The position numbers were made by a program, and so were the translations under genes. From an uncultured Lentisphaeria bacterium (lineage in GTDB: Bacteria; Verrucomicrobiota; Lentisphaeria; Victivallales; UBA1829): 36,442 nt of DNA. The notes beneath the pieces are model-generated. The model had not been told where the DNA came from and ran no database searches. It saw only the letters and a program-made list of their open reading frames with translations. Position 1 is the first letter of the stretch; each line of letters starts with the position of its first letter. The DNA lies in NCBI GenBank assembly GCA_949287225.1, contig CASEFP010000036.1:1-36442 (forward strand). Reading direction: 5' to 3'. Positions 23,381 through 31,352 of this stretch are shown here, piece by piece.

Positions 23381-24277
23381 TTACCGGGATCTTGCCGGAA
23401 GCTGCGGAATCCTGATGACCTGCCCGACACGCAGCTGCATATTGGCGGGGATCACGCCCTTGTTGGCATCGGCGATCAGCTTGTAGTAGCGGGGGGAGCC
23501 GTAAATCTTCCGGGAGATCCCGATGAGCGTGTCGCCGGACTTGACCGTATAGGTGCCGAGTTTGCCGCCGGAGGCCGGTTTCTGTGAAACTGCGGTGCCT
23601 GCGGCTGCCGCACCGGAGGAGGATCCGGCCGTATTGGCCGCCGTGATCTGGGCGGCCGGGGAGCTGGGCGCGGCGGACTGCCTGGCGGAAGATGTCGTGC
23701 GCTGTGTTGCCGGAACTGGGGCGGAGACCTGTGCGCGGTTTGCTCCCGCCGATCTGCGCTGTTCGGCGATTTCACGGAGCCGCTGCTTCATCAGCTGGTT
23801 CTGGTTTTCCAGCGCCTTGGAGTATTCGACATATTTATTCAGGCGTTCCTTGGTTTTTTCCAGATCCTCGGTCAGTGCGATATTCGCGGAATTGTCCTTG
23901 TATTCCTCCTTGAGCTTTTCATAGAGGCGCTTCTTGGCAAGTTCCGTGAATCCGTTGATGTCGTCGGCGTTTGTGGTGTCGTTCGGCGCCAGTTCCAGAT
24001 ATTTGCGGTAGTGGTAGACCGCTTTCAGCGGTTCGTCCAGATTGTCGCCGTAGAGCGAGGCAAGGCGGAAATGGGTTTCGGCGGATTTCGGGCAGATCGT
24101 CAGGAACTCTTCCAGATACTTGGCGGCCTCCAGATAATTGCCCGCGTTTTTGGCGGTTCCCGCCTTGATGAAGAGCGGATGGGTTTTCTCTTTTCCGACA
24201 TAGTCTCCGCAGGAGGTCAGGATCAAGGCGGATGAGGCCGCAATCGCGACCGACAGCAGAATTCCGAATTTTTTCAT
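23381..24277 (-). CDS. Lipoprotein with TPR, coiled coil and C-terminal LysM domain
   Basis: A 298-aa lipoprotein with the lipobox LTSC (Cys23). Residues about 35-100 form two or so TPR-like helical pairs (NAGNYLEAAKYLEEFLTICPKSAETHFRLASLYGD). About 115-180 is a charged coiled coil (LTEDLEKTKERLNKYVEYSKALENQ). About 185-240 is an Ala/Ser/Thr/Pro-rich linker of low complexity. About 243-292 is a LysM domain (TYTVKSGDTLIGISRKIYGSPRYYKLIADANKG) for peptidoglycan binding. It is thus a membrane-anchored, cell-wall-bound scaffold. First gene of the operon with the PqiC-like lipoprotein (15 bp gap) and uppP, which links it to envelope biogenesis. It has its own promoter candidate about 80-100 bp upstream. 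Confidence 0.85.
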   Translation of the reverse strand: MKKFGILLSVAIAASSALILTSCGDYVGKEKTHPLFIKAGTAKNAGNYLEAAKYLEEFLTICPKSAETHFRLASLYGDNLDEPLKAVYHYRKYLELAPNDTTNADDINGFTELAKKRLYEKLKEEYKDNSANIALTEDLEKTKERLNKYVEYSKALENQNQLMKQRLREIAEQRRSAGANRAQVSAPVPATQRTTSSARQSAAPSSPAAQITAANTAGSSSGAAAAGTAVSQKPASGGKLGTYTVKSGDTLIGISRKIYGSPRYYKLIADANKGVIPANMQLRVGQVIRIPQLPARSR

Positions 24278-24353
24278 GGCGGAACAGTCCCTCGCATTTA
24301 GAATTGATGAAACTCAGATGTCTGAAATTGAACCATCTTTCCGTAATTTCTGT

Positions 24354-24381
24354 AATATAACCTGAAAAATACGGGAAACAA
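24354..24381 (-). promoter_or_regulatory. Candidate promoter of the LysM lipoprotein-PqiC-like-uppP operon
   Basis: On the minus strand, TTGTTT (24376-24381) and TATATT (24354-24359) are separated by 16 bp, leaving a leader of about 70 bp before the start codon. Confidence 0.5.
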
Positions 24382-24568
24382 ACTGAAAAACAGCTGTCAT
24401 GCCATTTTTCCTTTGAAAAAGCGGTTGTTGAGCGAGGTTTGCTTTGTAATCCGGAGGCGGCAGACTTTTCCCGCATGGCGTCACAGATATCACATCATGA
24501 TCTGGAGCGCGGAAGGAGCGAACCTGTTATCTCTTTTCAGCGGGATATGTGATGAAATTTTGCTTTTC

Positions 24569-24603
24569 AAAAAAAAGAACCCCGCACCGGGACCGATGCG
24601 GGG
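24569..24603 (-). terminator. Intrinsic terminator of the pseudopilin operon
   Basis: On the minus strand, CCCCGCA (24597-24603) pairs with TGCGGGG (24580-24586) around a 10-nt loop and is followed by TTCTTTTTTTT. It lies about 90 bp after the last gene of the operon. Confidence 0.88.
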
Positions 24604-24692
24604 CAACAACAAAGGAGAGAGTTGTTTCAGAAGGCCACATTCGGGATTATGGCTTTCTGTCAGGATAGACAGCGGATTTTCAGAAAAGATCG

Positions 24693-25355
24693 TTATTCTT
24701 CAGTATTTTTCTGAGAATTTTCCTCCTGAAGTTTTTTCAGACGCTCTTCCCGTTCCTTTTTGAGGCGCGCGTTGTATTCCGCCCTGCGGCGGCGGATATT
24801 CGCATTCCGGATTTTCAGCAGCTGCTCGGACGTCAGCCTCGGCTGTCTTTTCTTCAAGAAAGAGAGACACGTCTGCTGCTGCTTCTGAAAGTCCTCAAGC
24901 GCGGCTGCATAGCGGGTCTGACTGTTTCCATGCCTGGCATAATTCATCCGCTCAACGATTTTTCCGAAAGGTTTCAACAGATCACCGTAGGCAGTATACC
25001 AGCGCAGGGGAACTCTGGAAACCTCTTCAAGATCAGGATTTTTCGTGAGCACCTCATAGGCGAACAGCAGCTGGCTTATCTGGGCATTGGTAAAACTGTT
25101 ATCCTCCTTGATGTCCTCGAGCTTTTCGGGCTGTTTTTTTTCGAGCAGTTTCTTTCGGATCTGTCCGTCGAGGAGATTGGATATGATTGTTGCAGACAGG
25201 CTCGGATTTCGCGGATCGAAGCGTCTGCTGCGCAGTTCCTGCCGCGCCTGGGTGGCTGCGGTTTGTTTTGTCGGGGTTTTTGTCTGTGTCTGTGCGGACA
25301 CCGGAACCGCCAGCACAGCGGCAAGCAGAAGCGGAGTGATTGTCTTATTCAGCAT
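24693..25355 (-). CDS. Small exported basic protein of unknown function
   Basis: A 220-aa protein not recognised as a known family. Signal peptide about 1-22 (MLNKTITPLLLAAVLAVPVSA), then a Thr/Gln/Lys-rich segment. The remainder is helical and highly charged, ending in an Arg/Lys/Glu-rich probable coiled coil (IRNANIRRRRAEYNARLKKE). The ATG at 25355 lies inside the end of the upstream GspK-like gene (11-bp overlap) and follows AAAGG, so it is translationally coupled to the pseudopilin operon and probably serves it. In-frame starts further upstream would lie wholly inside that gene and are unlikely. A strong terminator follows. A role as a periplasmic assembly or stabilising factor is only a guess from position. 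Confidence 0.75.
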   Translation of the reverse strand: MLNKTITPLLLAAVLAVPVSAQTQTKTPTKQTAATQARQELRSRRFDPRNPSLSATIISNLLDGQIRKKLLEKKQPEKLEDIKEDNSFTNAQISQLLFAYEVLTKNPDLEEVSRVPLRWYTAYGDLLKPFGKIVERMNYARHGNSQTRYAAALEDFQKQQQTCLSFLKKRQPRLTSEQLLKIRNANIRRRRAEYNARLKKEREERLKKLQEENSQKNTEE

Positions 25356-28300
25356 ATTCAAACCTTTGAATCTTCCATTTGTTGATGCTCTTGTCAAGGA
25401 AAAGGACTGCAATGATTTTCGCTTCTCCCGTGATTTTGTCCGCGCCAAGGTCATAATGTCCGATCTTGGGAGAGATTTTGTCCGTCAGTTTCTGTTCTGG
25501 CGGGAAGTTGCCGATCGGCATGAAGATTGTGCTTTTGGTCTCTCCCGCCCTGGGCGGACGCACATATCCGGCACGCCGATATGCTTTGAAAGTGGAACTG
25601 TTTTCCGAATTGGTCGGATCATGTGTAACTGTTCCGTTCACTGTTCCGATCCAGTTCTTGAAGATGACATTTGCCGTCGTCTCCTTGATGGTCTGCCCGA
25701 GTACGATGACATACACCAGATCGGTTGCATCGGCCTTGGTCAGGTTGATGAATTTGCCGATGATCTGTTCCCGTTCCGCATCGGTGTCGCCTGTAACCAG
25801 AAGAGATTTGATCTTGTTGATGATGGCGGAATTTGCCGTATCGTCGGAAGCAAGCATGTCAACCCGTGTTTTCATATCCGGCATATCCTTGATCTGGCAG
25901 GCGATGCAGGAATCCTGAGGTGAGGCGCTTTCCGTGCAGTCAGTGACGGAAAACTCATTCATTCCGGTGAAGGTGGCATAGAAAAGATCCGAAGCGGAGC
26001 CGGTGGTGATTTTGATCCCTTTGAACAGCGCATACAGAAGCTTGTGATTATCCGTGTTCAGATTGAGTTTTCCGTAGACGGCTGTTTTGGAGGTCAGTTT
26101 GACCTGGTCGAGAATATTGGCATCGCCGTCGGCATAGGCTCCGCCGCCGAGACGGCCTGTTCCGTCGGTATATTTCCCGATCTCTTTTCCCGTGGTCAGA
26201 TTCAACGTCTGCCATGCCTTTGCCCGATGAATGGCGCCGAGCTCCCAGAGCGATTCCATCGGCGCATGGCGGATGTATGCTGTGGAAAGAGACGGCAGAT
26301 GATCGCCTTTTGCCGCGGGATCGGTGGCTTTTTCCTTGTCTCCGTCGCTGACACTGGAGGGATTGACATCAGCATTGAGTTTACCGCGTGTGCCATATTT
26401 ATCTGTTGTTTTTCCGTTATTTTCGTCTGTCGCAAAATAGTCCTCTTTTGTCGGCCAGTCGGACGGATAATGATTGAGCCTGGGGTCTTTGGCCTGATAG
26501 GAACGGATAAACATCTTTATCTGGCCGCCATCAGTGAATGTATAACCCAGCTCAGAGCTATTTTTCGTAAAAAAATCCACCGCAGTAGGATCCGCGAAAC
26601 GGGCAAAATCACGCTGTTTGAGATCGGCGTCATTTTCACTGCTTCCGCATTTCAGAACTGCTTTGCGGAGATAGAGCTTCACATTCTGGATGCGGAAAAG
26701 CTCAGCCTTCTGCACATCGGTCAACTGTGTTTCCGACGTGAAGGTGCCGGAAAGTTCATCCGGGAACGTACTGAGTTCGTCTCCTCCTCCCGCGGTAGGA
26801 TCGCACCAGAACGTGTCGTTCTGGGTATAATAACTTCTTCCCGATGTGGTCCATGCGCTTTTAGCAAGATTTTTCTTCCCCAGCTGAATATGATCGGCGG
26901 TATCGCTTAATGTGGCAGTTTTCCAGAAGGTATCCAGATTCGTTCCGGCAGTATAGGAAACATTGGGGAATGCCATATAATCAAAGGATATATTGCCGAA
27001 GAAGAAGACCTGCGATTTTTCCGGCAGGTCGTCGCCGTCTGTCAACCCGTAAATGTCAATCAGCTCCGTTCCGCATACAATCTTGGGTTCATATTTGTAA
27101 TCGTAAGTATAAGGCGGGCCATTCACACCATCCGTGACAGTCGGGGTTTCCGTCAGCGTCAGCGTGACGATAAGTGCGCATGCCGCCTCATTGAGATAAG
27201 GATGGCGTCCGAGTCCCGCGTATGACGGCTCCTTAGTCCCGGCAGTTGCCCAGTCGGATGTAACGTCCGAGACTGTGCTGCTGTTGATGTTCCGGTTGTA
27301 CTGGATGATGTTGGCGGCGATCTGCTTTGCCATGAGGTCGGCTGTCCATGTGCCGTTGGTCTCCTTCCAGTATTTCAGCCATGGAATGCCGCCGGTATCG
27401 GGTTCACCCGTGGTATTGCCGGCAACATTCTCGCTGAATCTTCTCGCATCGTTCAAAAGTTTGTCCGCGGTGTCGAAGGTCCCCTGATCCCATTCACTGC
27501 TGGGGGTGACAGATCCATCCTCCCCGGTTGTCTGATAATCACGGGGCCCGATGTTGAAGCGGTGGAAGAACTCCTCGTTTTCCTTGATTCCGTTGTTGTT
27601 CTCGTCCAGCCAGAAGGCTTCGGAATCCGGGCTCTGCCTGGTTTCGAGAGCGGTCTTCAAATCTTCTTTGTCGTCATCGCTCAGGGGGGAACCGCCTTCG
27701 GAAAGCTTTTCAAAAACCTCTGACATATCCGCCCAGCGGCGCGGAGCGTTTATGTCCGTGGTTGCGTTCTTCAAGGCACTGCGCAGTTTCTCCGGCGCGG
27801 CGGCTGCATTGTAATCCCGGACGCCGTCGGCAAAATTGATCTCCCATTCATATCTGCCCTTTCTGCCCGCGGTCGTGTCAAGCGAGGCGTCCAGGCTTTT
27901 GCCGAAATGAACGGAAGGATCCAGTTTGCCTTTGTCCACCGCCGTAACATATGCAAAGCGTCCGATGATTTCCTTGGGAGAGTGATCGGACATGGTATCC
28001 CGGACATACTGCCAGGAGACATCCGTCTCCGGATTGTAAGCGGAGGGCAGTTCAAATACCGTGTAGCCGTCCAGTTTCGTATCCAGTTTCCAGAGCCAGT
28101 CCGCGGAACGGTATTCCAAACCACTTCCGCTCTTCAATGTTTTGGAAAAGATGTTTTCCACATTCTTTCCTTCATACAGGGCGCCGAGAACCCGTTCGAA
28201 TCCGGCTTTGGCGATCATGCGGGCACCTTGGGAATTCGCGTTGTTGTCGGCGATTTTCCTGTTCAGCATTGCCGTGGAGGCGAATCCCAGTGCCATTACG

Positions 28301-28404
28301 GTAAGAAGCCCCAGAATGCCAAGGGTGAAAATCAGTGCGACCCCGCGTTCGGAGGCATGTCTGCGCATCCGGCGGAATGAGAAAAGTCTTTTTGCGTGTT
28401 TCAT
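25345..28404 (-). CDS. Very large GspK/PilX-like minor pseudopilin
   Basis: A 1019-aa protein with a basic leader (MKHAKRLFSFRRMRRHASERG) and one hydrophobic helix, VALIFTLGILGLLTVMALGF. The leader ends in Gly, followed by Val-Ala-Leu-Ile without Glu5, as in GspK-type pseudopilins. The next segment NRKIADNNANSQGARMIAKAGFERVLGALYEG fits the GspK/PilX N-terminal helix. The large periplasmic part is rich in Asp, Thr and Gly and contains an EF-hand-like loop at residues 267-278 (DENNNGIKENEE). The known GspK family is about 300-350 aa, so this is roughly three times longer. The start has GAGGAG. Third gene of a four-gene operon after PilV-like and PilW-like genes. Probably a tip pseudopilin of a secretion or pilus machine; cargo is unknown. 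Confidence 0.75.
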   Translation of the reverse strand: MKHAKRLFSFRRMRRHASERGVALIFTLGILGLLTVMALGFASTAMLNRKIADNNANSQGARMIAKAGFERVLGALYEGKNVENIFSKTLKSGSGLEYRSADWLWKLDTKLDGYTVFELPSAYNPETDVSWQYVRDTMSDHSPKEIIGRFAYVTAVDKGKLDPSVHFGKSLDASLDTTAGRKGRYEWEINFADGVRDYNAAAAPEKLRSALKNATTDINAPRRWADMSEVFEKLSEGGSPLSDDDKEDLKTALETRQSPDSEAFWLDENNNGIKENEEFFHRFNIGPRDYQTTGEDGSVTPSSEWDQGTFDTADKLLNDARRFSENVAGNTTGEPDTGGIPWLKYWKETNGTWTADLMAKQIAANIIQYNRNINSSTVSDVTSDWATAGTKEPSYAGLGRHPYLNEAACALIVTLTLTETPTVTDGVNGPPYTYDYKYEPKIVCGTELIDIYGLTDGDDLPEKSQVFFFGNISFDYMAFPNVSYTAGTNLDTFWKTATLSDTADHIQLGKKNLAKSAWTTSGRSYYTQNDTFWCDPTAGGGDELSTFPDELSGTFTSETQLTDVQKAELFRIQNVKLYLRKAVLKCGSSENDADLKQRDFARFADPTAVDFFTKNSSELGYTFTDGGQIKMFIRSYQAKDPRLNHYPSDWPTKEDYFATDENNGKTTDKYGTRGKLNADVNPSSVSDGDKEKATDPAAKGDHLPSLSTAYIRHAPMESLWELGAIHRAKAWQTLNLTTGKEIGKYTDGTGRLGGGAYADGDANILDQVKLTSKTAVYGKLNLNTDNHKLLYALFKGIKITTGSASDLFYATFTGMNEFSVTDCTESASPQDSCIACQIKDMPDMKTRVDMLASDDTANSAIINKIKSLLVTGDTDAEREQIIGKFINLTKADATDLVYVIVLGQTIKETTANVIFKNWIGTVNGTVTHDPTNSENSSTFKAYRRAGYVRPPRAGETKSTIFMPIGNFPPEQKLTDKISPKIGHYDLGADKITGEAKIIAVLFLDKSINKWKIQRFEYAE

Positions 28405-28428
28405 CTTGCTCTGCTCCTCGCTTTCCGG

Positions 28429-29259
28429 TCAGTTTTGTCCGCGGTCTATGATTACCGTTCTGACAAATGACTGCGCCGTATCTTTTACCTCGTTCGGCAG
28501 TGTGGACGGTATTTTTCCGCCGTTTCTTGCAATGATCGGCGCCAGAACTTCCGGATCCATGACCGTCAGGTGAATCTCCACCAGATAGGGAATCCTTGCA
28601 ATGGGGGCTGTGTTATACAATCTGTCTGCTGTGATCTCATTTCCGCTGCGGTCCCGGCAGAGGACTTTGAAGTCCAGGACATTTGACAGCAGAACCGTCC
28701 AGTCATCGGGGGTTACGGGTTGATTGTCTCGATCATACAGCACTGTGCCGAATGCCGAGTCATTGACATCATTGATGGTTGCTGATGTTGTTGGATCTGT
28801 ACACCATCTGGAAGGTGAAAAATCATAACCTTCGCGATCGGAAACTGCCCGCATTTCCAGAGTATAGTTGCTGGAATTCAGACGGTAGAAAACCTCCGTG
28901 ATCCGGGTGATGGCGTCACTTCTGACTTTTTCCGGCCGCAGCGTGGCAAACGCCAGACGGGTATAGGCGGTCCTGCCGGTGATCCCTGCAATAGTAAGAC
29001 TGGTTTGTGGCTCGGCAAGCGCAAAAAACGCTTTTTTATCGCTGTGCATATCCTCATAGTAAAGGCACTGCAGGTCTGTGGCGATGATGTTCATGGCAAG
29101 GCGGGCTTCGTCGAACATATCCGTTTTGGTATTGGAGTTTGTCCAGATGTTCTGCGCGGAAGAGAAGAACTGCATCAGCGCAAGCATCAGGATTGCGAAA
29201 ACTCCCATTGAAACAAGGAGTTCCAGCAGCGTGAAAAAGGATTTTGTCCGTTTTTTCAT
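28429..29259 (-). CDS. PilW/GspJ-like minor pseudopilin
   Basis: A 276-aa prepilin-like protein: short basic leader MKKRTKSF, then FTLLELLVSMGVFAILMLALMQFF with Glu at mature position 5. The residue before Phe is itself Phe rather than Gly. Downstream is DMFDEARLAMNIIATDLQCLYYED, the helix seen in PilW/GspJ proteins (R..M..I..DL). The periplasmic part is beta-rich (TRITEVFYRLNSSNYTLEM, NVLDFKVLCRDRSGNEI). The start follows GGGGGA. It lies 15 bp after the PilV-like gene and 24 bp before the GspK-like gene. In type II secretion, GspI, GspJ and GspK form the tip complex in this order, matching the gene order here. Family placement is by pattern only. Confidence 0.78.
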   Translation of the reverse strand: MKKRTKSFFTLLELLVSMGVFAILMLALMQFFSSAQNIWTNSNTKTDMFDEARLAMNIIATDLQCLYYEDMHSDKKAFFALAEPQTSLTIAGITGRTAYTRLAFATLRPEKVRSDAITRITEVFYRLNSSNYTLEMRAVSDREGYDFSPSRWCTDPTTSATINDVNDSAFGTVLYDRDNQPVTPDDWTVLLSNVLDFKVLCRDRSGNEITADRLYNTAPIARIPYLVEIHLTVMDPEVLAPIIARNGGKIPSTLPNEVKDTAQSFVRTVIIDRGQN

Positions 29260-29274
29260 AATTGGTTCCCCCTG

Positions 29275-29886
29275 TCAGTAGTTATAGAGTTCCGTCACAT
29301 AGAGTCGTCTGTTCCGGTTCTCATCCTTTACGGTTGCCGGCCAGCTCAGCTCAATATAAACACGGGCGGCTTTTGAAAGGTCAACGTTTCCTGTAGAGGA
29401 ACTGCCCGGAACATAAAAATCCGTGATCTCTTCCGCCCAGACCCGGATATGCCCGGAGAATATGTTTCCGGCCTTGACGCCATACAGATAATAGTCGGTC
29501 GAAGAACCAAGTTTGTAGAGACCGGGAATTCCTGTCTGCATGTCTGTGTTATTCTCATCCCATTCCGCAGGATTCAATATTTTCTTTTCGTTCTCCCCTA
29601 AAGAGGAAGATTCAGGATCCGGAAGCTTGTTCTGGTTTTCCGGATCATATACAAGCGCGCCGGAAGGTGCGAAAAAAGTATTCCAGTTGGTTCCTTTCCG
29701 CACCAGAGCTTCCAGATAGGCGGTGAAAGAATTGATGATATCCCCGGCGTAGTTGTCCGCAATCGAGTTTTTCGTGGAGTCGATCGCGGGAACGAACAGC
29801 GCCATGATGCTGGCAATGCCGATCCCGACCACGGCAATCGCCAATGTGAGTTCTATCAGGTTGAATGCGGATCGTTTCGTCTTCAT
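29275..29886 (-). CDS. PilV/GspI-like minor pseudopilin
   Basis: A 203-aa prepilin-like protein: leader MKTKRSA, then FNLIELTLAIAVVGIGIASIMALF with Glu at mature position 5 and Ala, not Gly, before Phe. The N-terminal helix continues into PAIDSTKNSIADNYAGDIINSF, as in PilV/GspI. The C-terminal half has beta strands ending RVYIELSWPATVKDENRNRRLYVTELYNY, a typical minor-pilin tail. The ATG at 29886 is preferred; an in-frame ATG upstream at 29934 would lie next to the -10 box. First gene of the operon, behind a good promoter (29941-29969). Type IV pilus and type II secretion roles cannot be told apart from this gene alone. Confidence 0.78.
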   Translation of the reverse strand: MKTKRSAFNLIELTLAIAVVGIGIASIMALFVPAIDSTKNSIADNYAGDIINSFTAYLEALVRKGTNWNTFFAPSGALVYDPENQNKLPDPESSSLGENEKKILNPAEWDENNTDMQTGIPGLYKLGSSTDYYLYGVKAGNIFSGHIRVWAEEITDFYVPGSSSTGNVDLSKAARVYIELSWPATVKDENRNRRLYVTELYNY

Positions 29887-29940
29887 CGTTCTCAAGACTC
29901 CATAATCAGGGGGTTCTGCGCATATTTTCTGCAATTGTCC

Positions 29941-29969
29941 TTTATATCACGTTTTTGCCTTGTTCGCAA
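29941..29969 (-). promoter_or_regulatory. Sigma-70 promoter of the pseudopilin operon
   Basis: On the minus strand, TTGCGA (29964-29969) and TATAAA (29941-29946) are separated by 17 bp, about 55 bp upstream of the first pseudopilin gene. Confidence 0.6.
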
Positions 29970-30051
29970 GTCGGAATCCGATTTTTTTCCGCTTTTTTCG
30001 TTCTTCTTCCGGAACTTTGGACAGGGAAAGCACAACGGATGTTCCGATGCG

Positions 30052-31113
30052 TCAATAATAGAGATGGGCGCCGAAATTCGGTTTCCCGCCTGCGCGGATG
30101 TCGCGGCTCCAGCGCGCCATCTGCTTCTTTCCCGTCGCCCAGAAGCGTTCGCAGAGCGTGAAGAATTTCAGGACGCTCTCACTGTCGCCGTGTTCCAGCA
30201 CGGCCTGCGCGAGAAGCATGTTCGGCCCGAACGAGTTCAGTTTCGACGTGCCGGGTGTTTCCGCCGACTTCAGGAGAGATGCCGCCGCCGCTTTGACGTC
30301 CCCTCTGCCGATTGCGAGCATGCCCTCCGCCGTATTCGACCAGAAGATCAGCGAGCCCTGATAACCGCGCGGATTCGAGCCGAGAATCTGGCGCATGTCC
30401 GACGCGAGCGTTTCCAGCACCTTGAAATCGCCGGAATACCATGCGGCCTTGACAATGTCCGGCAGATAGCGGCAGCGGTTGGTCATGTCGGCGAGACGGT
30501 AGCCGTCGAGAAACTGTTTCAGCGCCTTTTCCGCGGATTCGCGTTCGATCCCGCCGAGTACGTCCGCCGGCTGGAAGTAGAGCCGTGCGAGACGCCACGC
30601 GTAGTCGGCCTTTCCCGGCGCGAGTTCGCGCGCCCTGAGGAGACAGCGTTCCGCCTCCGTCCTGTCCGGACTCAGGAAATAGGCGGCTGCGTTGGCGGCG
30701 ACGACCGCGTCTTTGTCGTGACTGCGCACATGACTGCGCCAGAGCGTTGCGCCTTTCTCGTAATCGTTCCGGCCGTCGAGGATCGGATTGATGGCAAACG
30801 CGGGATTCCCCATGATCTCAAGACGCGGGCAGTGTTCGATCATCCAGAGAATATTCCGGATTTTCCGGGGGCGCAGCGAGCGGTCCTTGTGCGCGGCGGA
30901 AAAATAATAGACAGCGAGAATGCTGCGCTGCAGCGGATCGTCGGGCGTTTCCGCCAGATACTCCTCGAGCAGTTTTGCCTTCTCCTCGTTCATGGCGCGC
31001 GCTTCGCGCTGGACGTTCGCCTCGTTCACCGGAATTCCCGTTTTTTCCGCCGCGCCGAGGCAGAAAAATACGCACGCAAGCAGAAGCGCCGAAACTCTTT
31101 TTGCAACAGCCAT
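30052..31113 (-). CDS. Exported helical-repeat protein of unknown function
   Basis: A 353-aa protein with a signal peptide (MAVAKRVSALLLACVFFCLGAA) and otherwise alpha-helical repeats resembling TPR or SEL1-type solenoids (KAKLLEEYLAETPDDPLQRSILAVYYF, DAVVAANAAAYFLSPDRTEAERCLLRARELAPGKADYAWRLARLYF, GMLAIGRGDVKAAAASLLKSAE). Not recognised as a named family. It lies upstream of the pseudopilin operon on the same strand, separated by 165 bp that contain the pseudopilin promoter, and is divergent from the RND efflux genes. TPR lipoproteins such as PilF/PilW assist pilus biogenesis, so a link to the pseudopilins is possible, but there is no lipobox here and the idea is only positional. Confidence 0.75.
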   Translation of the reverse strand: MAVAKRVSALLLACVFFCLGAAEKTGIPVNEANVQREARAMNEEKAKLLEEYLAETPDDPLQRSILAVYYFSAAHKDRSLRPRKIRNILWMIEHCPRLEIMGNPAFAINPILDGRNDYEKGATLWRSHVRSHDKDAVVAANAAAYFLSPDRTEAERCLLRARELAPGKADYAWRLARLYFQPADVLGGIERESAEKALKQFLDGYRLADMTNRCRYLPDIVKAAWYSGDFKVLETLASDMRQILGSNPRGYQGSLIFWSNTAEGMLAIGRGDVKAAAASLLKSAETPGTSKLNSFGPNMLLAQAVLEHGDSESVLKFFTLCERFWATGKKQMARWSRDIRAGGKPNFGAHLYY

Positions 31114-31352
31114 ACCTTCACCAACTTTCCGAAAAACACCGGTTCAGAACCATTCCCTCCGGGATACAATGAAGCCCGTTCGGAAATTTTCAAGTCGATC
31201 GGGCGCTCTTCCGGAGGAAAAACAGGGACTTTTTGCACTTTTCCCCTTGATTTTCCGGAAAAAAAGGTTTCTTTATCTTCCGAAGCATCTTTTTTTTCAG
31301 AATTCCGCCGTTCCGGGTGTGGGGACGGCGTGCAATTTACAAGGGTTGATTC

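Larger units (their letters stand above)
24278..24692. other. 415-bp intergenic region
   Basis: Between two minus-strand operons. The left part holds a candidate promoter for the LysM lipoprotein gene (24354-24381), and the right part holds the terminator of the pseudopilin operon (24569-24603). The middle (about 24400-24560) shows no convincing gene, repeat or RNA structure. Confidence 0.6.

Noticed and set aside
24413..24763. 116-codon open frame on the plus strand in the long intergenic region
   Set aside because: It runs through the intrinsic terminator at 24569-24603 and into the opposite-strand gene; the composition is not protein-like.
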